This document shows, piece after piece, positions 23,902 to 35,701 of a DNA stretch of 64,000 nucleotides; position 1 is the first letter of the stretch; each line of letters begins with the position of its first letter. The translations under genes and the position numbers were made by a program. This DNA is from Mariannaea sp. PMI_226 (Eukaryota; Ascomycota; Sordariomycetes; Hypocreales; Nectriaceae): NCBI GenBank assembly GCA_024336345.1, contig JANFOG010000020.1, forward strand, positions 372,001-436,000, written 5' to 3'. The notes below the pieces were generated by a model, which was not told where the DNA came from, ran no database searches, and saw only the letters and a list, made by a program, of their open reading frames with translations.

Positions 23902-26549
23902 TCATTTTCGGAGCTTTACCCCATGCACCTTTTGGATATGGCTCTTGAAGTGATCCAGACTTGTCAAAAAATCACCCAGCGGCTTGCACTTCGGATGATG
24001 ACAGACCCATGTTGCACGCGCAGGCTGGCGTCGCAAGTGTACCTTCTCCACGTGGTCCATCATATGAGAAACACGGCTAAACTTGCGCGTTCTGTCCCGG
24101 TGGGACAAACGCTCGTCCCCAACACAGTAAATGCATTGAGTCCTCTCCAACACAAGAGGGATTTCCTCTCGCTTCTCAACAATCGGCGGATCGGAATTGC
24201 TCACCTCGGAACGATCTAGCATCTCTTCCATACCATCTGCTAAAGTCGGGTTGGGCGGACGGATCTCCCTTTGGGAAGCAAGAGCCACCATGAGATTGAT
24301 GGCGCAAACCTTTCGATTTGTGATCCCCTTGGAGCTCAAATCCTGCTTGAAGTCGCATAAAATCTTTTGTAGCCGGTTCCGTTCTTGAAGGTGGTGTTCC
24401 AATGTCGGCTCGGCTTCTCTTTCAACGACGACCATCCCGCTCAGTTGCCTCTCGAGCTCTTCATCATGAAGGCGACGTCGCCATGCCTCTTGATATATCT
24501 TCGTCATGTCATCTCGAAAATTCTTCTCAGCATTTCGGAGTTCCCGTCGGAGCTCTGAATATTTCCGACGAACCCGCTTCGGAGAAAGCCTAATGAACTT
24601 GAATTCTTGTCGAATGCTGATTGACATGCGTTTCACGCGCCTCGACAGCTCGACGATATCTGGGTCTGCAGGAAGCTCATCAAGCTCCGACTTTGGAATC
24701 TCTTTTGGGACTTCGGGATTGCATCTGATGCTCATATGCGTAAAGGCCCGGGTGAGACCATCTGCGGACGGATCTCGCTCGAGGTATGCGTCTTGCACGT
24801 TGAAGCCGACTCGGTGGTTCAAGTACGCGTTTGCCAAACACCCTGTCATAGGATCGTGTCTCATGACTTGATCTACCACCGCATCAGGCGCTAACCCAAT
24901 GATGGCGTTGGCGTTGCCTCGCCGCATACAATATGACGTCCACTTCTCCTCGGATCCAAGACTCTTGCCGATACGGTCGAGGTAGAATGCATACGTTGCG
25001 TACTTCATGGGGTCCACAGGAGATTTCTCCCATCCTCCAGAGGTTGTCCTCACCGATTTCCGAAAGACGGGGGTCTTGAGTATGTACGGCTTCCAGTGGA
25101 CTTTGACCGCGTCTTTGCCTAATTTGGTGGCGAAGAACGGTTCTGCGGAATCGTAACCATCAACCTGGATGGCGTCGTCTCGGAGGGCTCGGGCCAAGAT
25201 ATGGCTAATGGGGCAAAGAATTGGCAAAGGATGTTCGCGGAACAGGAAGACTGTCCTGTCATAAAAGATGTCAGCAGTCACGGCCAGATTACACTTCCCT
25301 GGGCTGCCAATCTCACGGCTTCGGCTTGTTGTCTGCTCCTTTGTGATACCGGAGATAAACCTCCATTGCAAGCACATCTCTGCCACCCTTTTTGGGATCC
25401 TTGACAATCCAAAGGGTCAAATCTTCATAGCATAGCGCCTTGTGAATTCGAGTCGGCTCCGTTTCTCGATCTCTGGGCGTTTGAGGTGGCTGCGCACACA
25501 ATTCATTCGGACGATCTTTGGCATCGGAAGTCTCGTGTTCGCTGATATCGGTGTCGTCTGTTGCGTCCGAGTCGTATCCGTCGTCTGAGTCGAACACAGT
25601 GTCGTCATCATCGTCTGAGTTGTAGTTGCTATCATCGCCTTCATCGTCATCCTCAATAATTTCCTCTTTTTGGATGACTTTTCGACGCTCCGATAAGCCA
25701 ACTTCCTCACCCTCTTCTGCTAGAGGGTCTTCACGGCCCCTACTCCTGGTACCATCAACCAGCTCGGCTGGTCTACAAGCGGTATAGGCTTGGAAAAGCA
25801 TGATTGTGGGAAGGTCCAATCGATCATCCTCTGTTGGGAAGATAGACCTGTCGCGGGACCAATGATGTGTGAGCCCCAGCAGCAAGTCGTCTACGCCCAT
25901 CACAGGCTTAGTCTTGGGTAGGTCGTCGAGATGGAACTTAACCTTCAAGATACCATTGATATACTGTAGGCATTAGGCGCTGATCTCGATGGAAGGGATG
26001 AATTGGCTACATACTTTCACAATTTCCTCGCAATCGTTCGCATTGACGACATGACCTTTGTTGGCTCTCCGATATAGCATCTTAAAGTCCCGCCAATACT
26101 GATTGACGGTCTTCTTCTTGGATCGCTTACGTTTGGGCTTCAGGTACGTCTCACAGATCCAGTGGAGGAAGGACATGATCAAGCCCTTGTCACAGGAGCG
26201 GGCCTTGATCGCAGTTTCCCATGAACCGTATGCATCCTCGCGGCAGAATCTGTTCTTGGGTCAATATCAACTTTATTATAGATCGGCTTGCTCTGAATGT
26301 CAGGAGAGCTTACCTCATGAACTTTTTTTTTATATAGTAAATGTTGGCTTTAGTATTGTCGGCATCAAGGGGAGCGATGAATGATGTCTCGTTCAGCCGC
26401 TCCCGCATAGCCTGGTAGCCTATGGAATCTACTTTCCATTTCTCTTCCTCTTTTCTGATCTGGGAGTCTCGATGCCGCTTCTTGGCCGCATCTTGGAGAG
26501 CATGGACAATATCCTGATGAAGTGGTCGGCGTGCAAGTACTGGAGCCAT
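23902..26549 (-). CDS. DUF3435 tyrosine-recombinase-like protein (Starship captain-like)
   Basis: Four exons, 26549-26314, 26249-26015, 25963-25317 and 25255-23902, with introns GTAAGC..ACAG, GTATGT..ACAG and GTGAGA..ACAG, give 823 residues in perfect frame. Exon 2 is the N-terminal SAM-like part (MSFLHWICETYLKPK, NQYWRDFKMLYRR). Exon 3 has MGVDDLLLGLTHHW and YTACRPAELVDGT with the first catalytic-type arginine, then a long Asp/Glu insert. Exon 4 has FLFREHPLPILCPISHILAR, TSYCMRRGNANAI and DQVMRHDP...NAYLNHRVGF, the recombinase C-terminal boxes, then a coiled-coil-like charged region and two C2H2-like fingers (CIYC...H, CHHPKC...H). DUF3435 proteins are related to Crypton recombinases, and a subset are the captains that move Starship giant elements. 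The active-site assignment is inferred. The intact frame is notable among so many relics. Confidence 0.85.
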
Positions 26550-27153
26550 AGATAGACGTAACTAAGCTGGGGGACCAGAGGGTTGCGAGAGGCTCAAATT
26601 AAAACGAATCTAAGAAAACAATAAAATATAGAGCAATGAGTGACCAAGCGGACAAGCCAGAGACCAGACGTGAGCCAAAAGAAGGAATCAGCTTCCGGGG
26701 TTACAACAACCCAAGAAGCGGTAGAGAAGGTAGTTGACAGTCGATGATGGAGACCCGGGAACCATCCTACATACTTATAGTTGCAGCCAGGCCTCATGGC
26801 ACAAAGCACAGAGCGGCAGCCTCTAAGATTCAATGAGCATTTTGACAACGAGGAGAGAGCGGCAATTCAAGTCATAAAAGATACACCCCCCTCCCTGGCT
26901 GTCTCTGGAGGAAGGGGCGTCACGTATCTGGTGAGCGGTCGAGCCCGCCAAAAGCGGCGTCAAATGACGCCGGATCTGGAAGGCCAAACCGGCACACTCA
27001 GACTTATTGTATTATTTATGGGGCCTGTAACTCTATACCCATACCACTTTAAGGCGCGGGCTCCATCTCCGTTTATTAATCCCTTCGTGATCATCTTTCT
27101 TGACGAGGCCCAAAATGCATGCCCCAACGACCTAGGACATACGCAAATCAACT
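26550..27153. promoter_or_regulatory. Shared upstream region of divergent DUF3435 and DUF4238 genes
   Basis: This 604-bp gap lies between the divergent starts at 26549 and 27154. It holds a perfect 16-bp palindrome-like element GGCGTCAAATGACGCC at about 26962-26977. If the DUF3435 gene is a captain, the element boundary would be expected here. No element-end repeat can be identified from one sequence. Confidence 0.35.
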
Positions 27154-29635
27154 ATGGAGTCCTCAAATCGCGCGCATTCGCAATTTCACCACTTTGTCCC
27201 GCAGTTCCTTCTGAAAAACTTTGCCCATCCATATGCTCCTCTAAATGATGGTTTGGCAAATCAAACAAATGCCGCGGCAGGGGTTAAAACCTACCCAGGC
27301 CAAGCCGTTGTCAACTGCTTGGACTTGTCTTCTGAAATATCAACAATTATGGAGACACCGGTGAGACGCATGCTTGGCAAGGAAAACATGTACCGGGACG
27401 CGACCAAACCGTACCCAGAGCAGCATCGTGTAGAGGCGATGCTCAGCCAGCTTGAATCCAAAGCTAGCGCTGTCTTCCGCAACGTCATGAAGTCTTTCGA
27501 CGAAGGTCATCGTGGCATTTGGCTCACACGAAACGAGCGAAACCTTGTCCGAAAATTTATTTTCCTCATGAAATATCGAGGACCAACCTTCTATCAGCGC
27601 TACAACTACCAGACAGCAAGAGACTATGACGCCAATGATAGAGACAGGCTGCTTGAGTACATGCAAAAGAAAGGCTTTGAACGGCCTGTTGATGTCTGGT
27701 TGGACAACGTCAAAACTATCATTGAACTGGAAATGGATGATCAGTTGGAGTGGATAACAGAACTTCCGAAACGCATGTATCCGGATGACGCTTTGTGGGT
27801 CGTATTACATTGCCAGTCCATGTTCATGGCCATCTGCACCCCATCTGATCCTCAGGACGACTTCATTATCACCGACAATTGTTACCACGTTTTTGAGGGC
27901 CCGAGTCGCGTCCTAATCGATCCAGAGACCGGAAAGTCAGAAGAACTTGCGTGGACGAGCTTCCACGAGTTTGCCCCGATATCCCCGAAGCTAATGATTG
28001 TCCTTCGGAGCAACCTACTTTCGTCAGAAGAAGAAGTCTCTCAGCCCAGTGAAAAAGCCGTGAGAGATAAATGGTGGTCTCTGGCAGTGGAGCACATTTT
28101 TGGAAGCGATACCAATTCTATGTTAGCCAATCTTCCTATCTCGAGAGCTCGCAACAACTATACCCAGCTTGCAAGTGGTATGTTGCAGTTGATCCCAGGT
28201 GAAGACGGCTCTTTACGACGCGAGCACAAATTCTTCTTTCGGTTTTCTCATATTGACACTCTCCATATTGACAAGATCCACGGTATATTTCTAGATAATG
28301 CGAGTGCCTGTACCAGCATAGTATTCCGGTCCAAGGAGCGTTTTCGTCGGACTCTCGAGTGGTATTTAACAGATCCTGGTCAGGCTAGAAATCGGCTTCC
28401 TCGTTTTCCCGGCGACTTGCGACTCTCCTTCTTGAAGAAGCTGGCGGTAGTGCTGAAGCAAATGGGTTCTAGCAAGGACCCTATTTGGGAAGAAGCCAAC
28501 ATTCCAGCGTTTAACAATGGCGAGACGTGGCGACTCATGAGAGAGGAGCTAAGACGGTTACTTCCTAGCATGCTTCGCCTCCTTCCAGACGATAATCCGA
28601 CCGATACCATGAAGATATACAGCGTCCTATGTGAGATAATATATAATATTCTTTTCTACATTTACTAATACGTAGCCATAGGCGGATCAAAGCAAACGCT
28701 TCCTAAAGATATTGAACAGGCTGGGTTAATGATAAAGTTACGAATTAAGATCGATGTTTGGTCATATGGAATTGACGAAAGCTTGCGTCAAAGAAACCGC
28801 GATCTCCTCATGGATGCATACCTTCGACTTCCATCTAGTCGAGTGTGGTTGTATCTAAAATACTGGAGGAGTACGCTTTTGCGGAATCCAGACAATCCCA
28901 TCCCCGCTACAGAGACTATCGATCAAGAAGACTCCCACTTTGAGGGACCCGAGGATGTTATCGCTAAAGGTAGACATTCCTTTGGTCTATCTTCAAACGT
29001 AAATTCCATCTAATGCGTTTCGATAGCCCAGCACATCATTGACCCTGCCAAGTTGAATAATCTTATGAAGATCGCTGTAGGGAATGACATTCAATTTCGG
29101 AAATTTCGAGGACATAAGCTATGGGACCAGAGAGGAGGTGAGAATTTTGAGATGATTCAAATTATTGCCTTTAATGGTGAGTTCTCCCCAATCTGCGCCG
29201 AAGTATTCTGCCAGCTAAGGTCGCTAGGTAATATCCACGAATGTGGTAAGATATCGATCAAGCCAAGCAGATACCACCTTAAGTCTAATACAATAACAAG
29301 GAATCCGAGAGATCAAGAAATCTTCGATACGATACCAAATGGAGGCCAAATTGGCACTGACTATAGACCAGACTTTGAGGGACAGGGTATATAGCGCGTG
29401 GAAGCTAACAGGAGATCAGGCCATCGAGATGTTAACGAGGATGATGGTAAGGAAAGATTTCAAACCTATTTTGGATGGCAAATTAGATGTGAGCTTATTG
29501 GACGATTTAGAGAAGTCATTCTTTGAAATCGTTTATCCCACCCCACCCCCAAAAGGTAAACTGTTAGAGAAAAGCGCTTGTTTATGCCCTGCCTCAAGCA
29601 TTGAGGTGCTTGGGATCGAAGAAGGTGTGAGTTAA
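27154..29635 (+). CDS. DUF4238 family protein
   Basis: Exons 27154-28630, 28682-28969, 29027-29245 and 29301-29635 join in frame to 772 residues. Introns are 51, 57 and 55 nt; the first has a textbook TACTAATAC branch point. The N terminus reads HSQFHHFVPQFLLKNFAHPY, the signature of DUF4238 (HHxVPxxxLxxF), found in bacteria, archaea and fungi; no activity is established to my knowledge. Later blocks include ARRMLG-like VRRMLGKENMYR, WLTRNERNLVRKFIFLMKYR, DDFIITDNCYHVFEGP and FAPISPKLMIVLRS, all typical of the fold. Exons 2-4 add a fungal C-terminal extension. It diverges from the DUF3435 gene with a 604-bp gap, so co-mobilisation is possible. No signal peptide; probably intracellular. It appears intact. 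Confidence 0.82.
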
Positions 29636-29812
29636 ATAGGAAACCCGATTTTATTTTAAAGTAGCTCATCGAATTCCAATTATTATCTTTGGTACATTTC
29701 ATGTTCTCCAACAATAACTATTATGTAGCGAAGTAGTTAGTTTATTATCAAGTTCGACAGTTGAGACGCCAGCTAACCTGGTCAACTAGCCTCCCCGAGT
29801 TAAACGGGAGCC

Positions 29813-32340
29813 CTTACCCGGCCGGATGTACACCAAGATAGCAGGTGACTCATCTGCGCCGATAAGAATCGATCGACAATAACTTCGCGATTGGTAGATG
29901 GCTCTGCCTTTTGGTGACGTATATTATAGAGCATGGCTCGATTATAGACGTAGATCCCTCTTGGACCAAACTCAGCATTGACACACCACAAACTAAGAAG
30001 CTCCGTCTAGTGGGGTAACTGACCGCCTCCAAGATGCATGCATCCTGCTAGGGCACTCTAGAATGCTTCTTCCTTCTTCATCCAGGCAAATATAGCCCTG
30101 CCATTCCATAATCCCGCCGGGGATAAACCCCGGAGCCGAGTCATGCCAGCTCTCTCATACAACTCCAGGTATACCACTTGTAATCTATTCCTCGTGTGCT
30201 TCACGAATAAGAAGCCCTGTGTCATATCCATCATGTCGTTTTTAATCTATGCAAGGTCGACAGAAAGCCTCCAGTTGAGCATCAGCTCGTCGCAGAGGGC
30301 CTCAGCCTACTTGATGAAGTACTTTAGCAGACAACAGGAGTTGCCTATAGACACATTCATAACATCATTGTGGAAGATGGTTTGGAAATCGTCACTCCAG
30401 CAGGAGAGAAATACAAGGTTTTCTATTCAAGCTAAGACCCGGCTATAGTTCTAAAGGCTCATCATCTCCTCAAAAGGCAATTAAGCGCGCCATTTACCAT
30501 ATAGGACTGTTATATAGGCTTAAGCCGCTAAGTTAATTAATTTGTGGCCATTAAGAAATCCCAAGCTTTATATAGCAATATAAAGGAAGAGCGAGTTTAA
30601 GAAAGACAAGCCGCTAGATATACATCAATCTAGACAAGTACTTTGTATAATATCGGGCGGGGAGAATGGCTTTCAAAATAGAAGAGAAGCTAGAGATTCC
30701 ACTAGCATAGACTAAGGTCGTTAAACTCAGCTGGCCATTAATTAGAATCTAAGTGCAGAGTGATATTATCAGCCTAAACAAATATTCTAGCAGCTCGGCC
30801 AGCTGGTCTATAGTACTCACTTCATATTCCTCTTCTAGAGAGTTTATGATTCCTGCCTGACTTTCAGTTAGTATACCGGCATTATCTTCCTCATCCCCCT
30901 AAGACTCTTTAGCAACATCCTCCTCCTCCTTATCATTACCGTACTCATCATCCCCATCACCATTACTACCATCATCGTCATCTTCATCACTATCACGACT
31001 ATCGCCACCATCATCATCATTTCTCCACTTTTCCTTATCAACTTCAAGAGAATCACAACACCTCCTAGCAGACTTAAGAACTGCTTATCCAGCTCCAGCT
31101 CTGGCATGGCCTATATTAGCCAATAGACTCATCATCTCTTTCACATAGTCCCAATAGGCATGGTTTTATACTAACTCTAAATAGTATATTTACTTCTTGC
31201 TAAAATAGGACCCAATAAACTTCTGTTAATTAACTAAAGCCATATAATAGGCTTGCAGGACCAGAGTAAGACATCTCATAAACAAAAGACAATATCCTTT
31301 TATAATCAAGGGGCTACTTATAAACATAATGGCTTTGGATAGCATAATAAAACTTAACTACTCCGCAACCCGCAAAGGATACCTCAACTAATCTTTCTTA
31401 TTATTTCTTCACACTAATCCATCACTCAATTGAATATGCTAAGGATGGTAGCTATCCTTAACTTATCTCTAGCTGGGCTGATGATAATGTCTGTTTCAGA
31501 ATTATTTGTGATCCGGTAACCGAGGACGTAGTCCTGACCCAAGTAATGAGGCCAGGAACCGGATCTTTCCATCAAGGCGGAGAGCACTAAGCGATTTTTA
31601 TATTGGTATATCTCCTCCCAACCACTTTGCTCAATCCATGGGGCCTTTTCAGCAAATGTTAAGTTCCCTGAACCCAAGCTTAACCCCGGTGACGATGCTC
31701 ATAGCCGCTCTGATGGTATGCTGTGGTGACCTCCAGCCCTAACCGGCCTACGCTCGCATTCCCGTTCCCATTCGCATATCGACCTCAGATGGTCCTAAAC
31801 CTACGGCCCCCCGATCGGCCACAATCGGCTGCCATTGCGTTCGATAAGTCAGCCCTATTGCCCAGGGCCACTCACCCAAATCTATAAAAAGACATACTGA
31901 AATAGCTTGTCAACTTCGTTCGCGGAGCAAGTTTGACTATAGTGGCGGCATTTATCGTGTATCGCTGGGTCGGAGAAGTGGCGTTTCATTAACTGGAGAC
32001 GAACTGTGCGAAATGTGCACCCATCACAATCAAAGCCATCGTAGGTTTGAAGGTAGGGATGTTCTAACAAACCATCCTCTTGTGGGAAGGCCTTATCAGG
32101 ATCGAGCAAACGCTATGTTTTAAGCACCTTAGTCAGGCCCTTCCTTATGTCTACTGGGATATTATGCTTGTCTCTAAGATGTATAATGATGCGTAAGCCA
32201 TTAGTGGAGAGGGCGTAGAGGCATTCGTTCCGGCAATAGATGAGAACACGGGCGTTAGGGCCGATATATAATTGAAGGTTTATTAGGAGTTTTTGAGTTT
32301 CCATTAAGAAAGGCTCCAACGGACGGCAGGCCGTGGTGTA
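29813..32340 (-). pseudogene. OrsD-like (DUF3505-type) gene relic A
   Basis: Reading down the minus strand, the relic begins near 32319 with two zinc-finger-like blocks (YCRNECLYALSTNGLRIIIH and FDCDGCTFRTVRLQLMKRHF), then WIEQSGWEEIYQYKNRLVL and an Asp/Glu-rich run (about 31020-30900, from GAT/GAC repeats). It then continues through an integrase-like helical region to TELLSLWCVNAEFGPRGIYV and REVIVDRFLSAQMSHLLSW near 29830. This order matches large fungal proteins with an OrsD/DUF3505 zinc-finger start. Many in-frame stops and several frame changes interrupt it, and C/G-to-T/A decay is visible, so it is dead. A less decayed copy of the later part lies at 47080-50701. Confidence 0.55.
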
Positions 32341-33284
32341 GACTTGTCGATTCAGGGTAATAGCGCCAAGCGTTTGTATTATATAGGATAGACAATAGAG
32401 AAAAGAAAAAGGAGAAAGGAAAGAGAAAGAAGATGTTGAGTTATTTGGTCCTTCTTAGGGGCATGTATCTCTTGGCATACTAATACCAGCAGTAGTGCTA
32501 TCACAAAAAGAAAAGTTAGTAAGGTTTATAGCGAATGTAGGATTAACCAGCGTGCACGGATAAAAAGTGTGTAATTTAATGAAATTACATTTAACAAGGA
32601 GCAGCGCACGGATAGAAAGTGTGTATTTTAGTAAATTACAAGCGATCCTTTGTACAGTAGGAGTATAATGGTCTTTTATATATGATTTTTAAATCCTTTA
32701 GTCTATTTATATTATATTCTTTTAGGCATAAATAAGTTCGTTGTTTTTCTAGCTTGGCTTCCTCCATCCTTATTGGTAGGGCCTTAAGATCTTATGTTAT
32801 TTATTAAGTTGTTTTTCTAATTATTAATTATATTATCTTAAAAGGCTTATATTTGGCCAATGTATTAGTTAATTAGTGGGTTGAATTGGTCTAATTATGG
32901 GTATTTAAGGACTATATTGTATTCTTTAAGGTTTATAATATTGAATTCTTTGCTCTATATTTCTCCCTAAATAATAACTTCTAATTAATCAATCTATTGG
33001 TTAATCTATCTGTTTTTATAGGAGAGGGCGTTTCCTTTTATATTAGATATTTTATAAGGATATTCCTTATCCTTCTATGGTAATATTAGGTTATTAACTA
33101 CCTATAGGTTGATGGTATTTATATTTACTCTATTGTTTATTAATATAGTTAATTATTTTTCCTTAATTTATATTTATAATATTATTCTATATTGTGTTTA
33201 AATATTAGATTGTTTTATATTTTTTAGAGCCTTTTGTTAATTATCTTAAGTTTATTCTAGCTATTTTTATTATTCTTTTATAGG
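32341..33284. other. AT-rich, T-biased RIP-like sequence
   Basis: The plus strand is strongly T-rich from about 32690. Stop codons fill all frames. A near-tandem pair (CACGGATARAAAGTGTGTA) lies at 32557-32625. The T bias is the mirror image of the A-rich retrotransposon at 58559-61983, which fits the inversion described in the findings. Confidence 0.6.
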
Positions 33285-33715
33285 TGTCACGTCCTGATCA
33301 GCCTCAGATCACGTGCATACAGCCCCACAAATTTCTCACCAATCAGCAATGGATCACGATTTCAAACCGTGATCCAGGAACCGGATCACGATTTATTTTA
33401 CGATCCAACGCTACGGATCACGATTCCAAACCGTGATCCAAGAACAGGAACCCAACAGAGTTCGTTCAGGTTCGGCACCGAACCTTCGCGAACCCAGGAC
33501 AGTAGCTAGTATATAAACCCCATCTATTCCCTAGATAGCCTACTTAGCTACTCAGCTTTCAATACAACTTGGTTACCACAATCTACTTGTGCATTACCAG
33601 ACGTAACACTCCAAGTGATTCTTCCGCTACTGCTCAGTATAACGCTCCAATCTTTCTGCCAACATAAACCTATTGCGACCTGGTTTATCCCTTGGGAACC
33701 GATCAGACCGTTACA
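33285..33715 (+). mobile_element. Full-length LTR copy A (431 bp, not RIP-mutated)
   Basis: Starts TGTCACGTCCTGATCAG and ends GATCAGACCGTTACA, with a TATATAAA box near the middle and internal GGATCACG/CGTGATCC short inverted repeats. By eye it is identical over all 431 bp to the reverse complement of copy B at 61984-62414. Left flank is ATAGG, right flank GATAG; these do not match each other but match copy B's flanks crosswise. Confidence 0.9.
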
Positions 33716-34076
33716 GATAGGGTTTATATACTAGCTATTGTCTTAGGTTTGCAAAGATTTGGGGCTAAATGTAAGGAGTTATGCCTTATATACTGATGTG
33801 TGGTGCAATTCTCCCACGTTGTGTGAGAATTGGTTGATCTTTTTGGTCTATTGGCGTAGCGGTCACACTACGCCGTCGCGTTACACTAAACCTAAGCGAA
33901 CTTTATTAGGTTTCTATTCTTAGATTATGGTTTAAAATTATAATCTATAGTGTTGGATTATAGAATAAATCGTGATTTAGTTCCTAGATTATGGTTTGGA
34001 ATCGTGATCTATTGCTAATTAGTGAGAAATTTGTGGGGCCGTATGTATGTAATCTAAGGCTAATTAGGATGTGATA
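33716..34076 (-). mobile_element. RIP-mutated LTR fragment (5' half), interrupted
   Basis: Minus-strand match to the 5' 240 bp of the LTR family with many G-to-A and C-to-T changes. It starts exactly at LTR position 240 (GATAGGGTTTATATAC) and runs to the LTR start at GTGATA (34076). A 116-bp element with a CTAAA duplication is inserted at 33770-33885. Its missing 3' half lies at 62415-62623. Confidence 0.75.
33770..33885. mobile_element. 116-bp TG...CA insertion with 5-bp target duplication
   Basis: Begins TGTAAGGAG and ends GCGTTACA, flanked on both sides by CTAAA (33765-33769 and 33886-33890). The ends are weak inverted repeats (TGTAAgG/TGTAAcG), and a hairpin CAATTCTC...GAGAATTG lies near its centre. 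It reads as a solo LTR of a short element or a small non-autonomous transposon inserted into an older RIP-mutated LTR; the insert itself lacks RIP-like decay. Confidence 0.72.
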
Positions 34077-34668
34077 TTTATTTCTATTTAATATATAAAC
34101 CACAATTATTATTATTAAATAGCTTACTTAATTATTTAGCTTTTAATATTATATTTTAGTTATTATAAACCCTTATATATTACTAAATATAATACTATAC
34201 CCTCTATATATTTACTTGTAATATTATCTTTAATACTCTCTACTAATATAAACTAATTACAACCGATTTATCCCTTGGGAATAAGTTAGATTGTTATAAT
34301 TATATTATTAGAAAGATATTATATTTTCATAATTAAGGAGAGGGCTTTTATAATAAGCTGCCTAATTTCTATTATAGAGATTGGCCTAATATTATTATTA
34401 CTAATATAGAGAAATGCCTACTTTAGATATACTTTAAATTAAGTAGTATATTTATAATATCCATTGGCCTAGGTCACGTTTTGAGGCCAGAGGGTCGCCA
34501 TACTAGCTTCTATATATAGGGCTTATATAGCAAAGGTTCATAGGTATCCAATTGACTCCTTGATGGATGTATTGGCTTGGTTTTGGGGCTTTAATTTCAA
34601 AAATTTCGATCTTGCTGCTTGGGAAGTTTTTTTTTATTCGGCACTGATTGTAAATTCAGGACCACTTC
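34077..34668. repeat. RIP-mutated LTR 3' half and AT-rich filler
   Basis: From about 34090 to 34297 the plus strand matches the 3' half of the same LTR family (TATATAAACC, then CTTACTTAATTATTTAGC, ending at TTTATCCCTTGGGAATAAG) with heavy transition decay. The rest to 34668 is AT-rich with no gene. Confidence 0.55.
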
Positions 34669-34996
34669 TGTCACGTCTTGATCACTCTGAGATCACGTGC
34701 AGGAACTGTCCCACAATTTTCCACCAACCAGTAGAACCCCAACTGATGGCTCACTCCTACGATCGTGAGCCCCTCACACAGTAGCTAGTATATAAACCAC
34801 AGTCATTACCATTAGATAGTCTACTTAGCTACTCAGCTTTCAATACAACTTGGTTACTACAATCTACTTGTGCATTACCAGACGTAACACTCCAAGTGAT
34901 TCTTCCGCTATTGCTCAGTATAACACCCCGATCGTACTGCCAACATAAACCTATTGCGACCTGGTTTATCCCTTAGGAATCGATCAGAACGTTACA
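34669..34996 (+). mobile_element. LTR copy C, internally deleted (328 bp)
   Basis: Starts TGTCACGTCTTGATCAC and ends GATCAGAACGTTACA. Relative to copies A and B it lacks about 100 bp in the GGATCACG repeat section and carries scattered substitutions, without strong RIP bias. Flanks ACTTC and CAAGG do not match, so it is not a simple insertion in its current context. Confidence 0.75.
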
Positions 34997-35701
34997 CAAG
35001 GCCCTATAAGCGATCCTACCCATAGAGGATACATAGTTTGTTGGGACGAAAACCCACGCCCAAAAACTACCCGCTTGCGCAAGTTTCGTGATAAGGGAAA
35101 ACGTCGTGTAAAACAGTCGCGACGGGCGGATCAGAACAGCCACACCATAAGTCTGAAAAGGGAAGGAAATCAGCCAGTTAAATTATATGGAAGTGAAGAG
35201 AACCATTTGATCAATTGGAAATATATAACACAAATCAAATAAAAAGTCAAAACTTCAGGGCCCAAACAAGATATATTACGTAGTAAGATGATGCCTTGTC
35301 CGCCCTGTTTCGCGAATATTTTATAAGGCCTACGACTAAATATGCAAGCCAATCAAAGCGCGGCAAGCAAGTGAGAAATATATTAGGTAATTTAAGCAAC
35401 ATATGCCAAAGAACTGAATTTTGTCCCCAACGCAATAGCCTGCTGTAGGGCCTTCCTATAGCTGTAAAATCAAGACCTTCTATGCCTTAAAGTTGCCCCT
35501 ACCCTATGTAACAGGATAGTTACAGTAATATTGCCCGTACCAACATTATAAGCAACTGCTACCATTCTTACAGGAGTTTGATCAATATTGGGAAAAGGAC
35601 CCTTTATTCGTGTTTATGTTGTTTCGTAAGAATATTATCTCCAATCAGCGACCACAGCTGTTGGTACGGCATATTGGCACAAATGCTCACCACTTGCCCA
35701 A
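34997..35701. repeat. Intergenic with one copy of a ~100-bp dispersed repeat
   Basis: About 35435-35514 holds GCCTGCTGTAGGGCC ... AAATCAAGACCTTCTATG ... AAGTTGCCCCTACCCTATG, which recurs in the same orientation near 54796-54870 and 57855-57928. The rest has no supported gene. Confidence 0.55.

Noticed and set aside
25417..25710. 97-codon Met/Thr-rich minus-strand frame
   Set aside because: It is a shadow of the acidic insert of the DUF3435 gene, which is read in phase across spliced exons.
30868..31107. 79-codon Met/Val/Ile-rich minus-strand frame
   Set aside because: It is the off-frame reading of the GAT/GAC acidic run in OrsD-like relic A.
33285..34996. LTRs A and C as the two ends of one 1.7-kb retrotransposon
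   Set aside because: Both point the same way, but C is internally deleted and diverged, the interior consists of other LTR fragments, and the flanks do not match; the target-duplication evidence pairs A with B instead.
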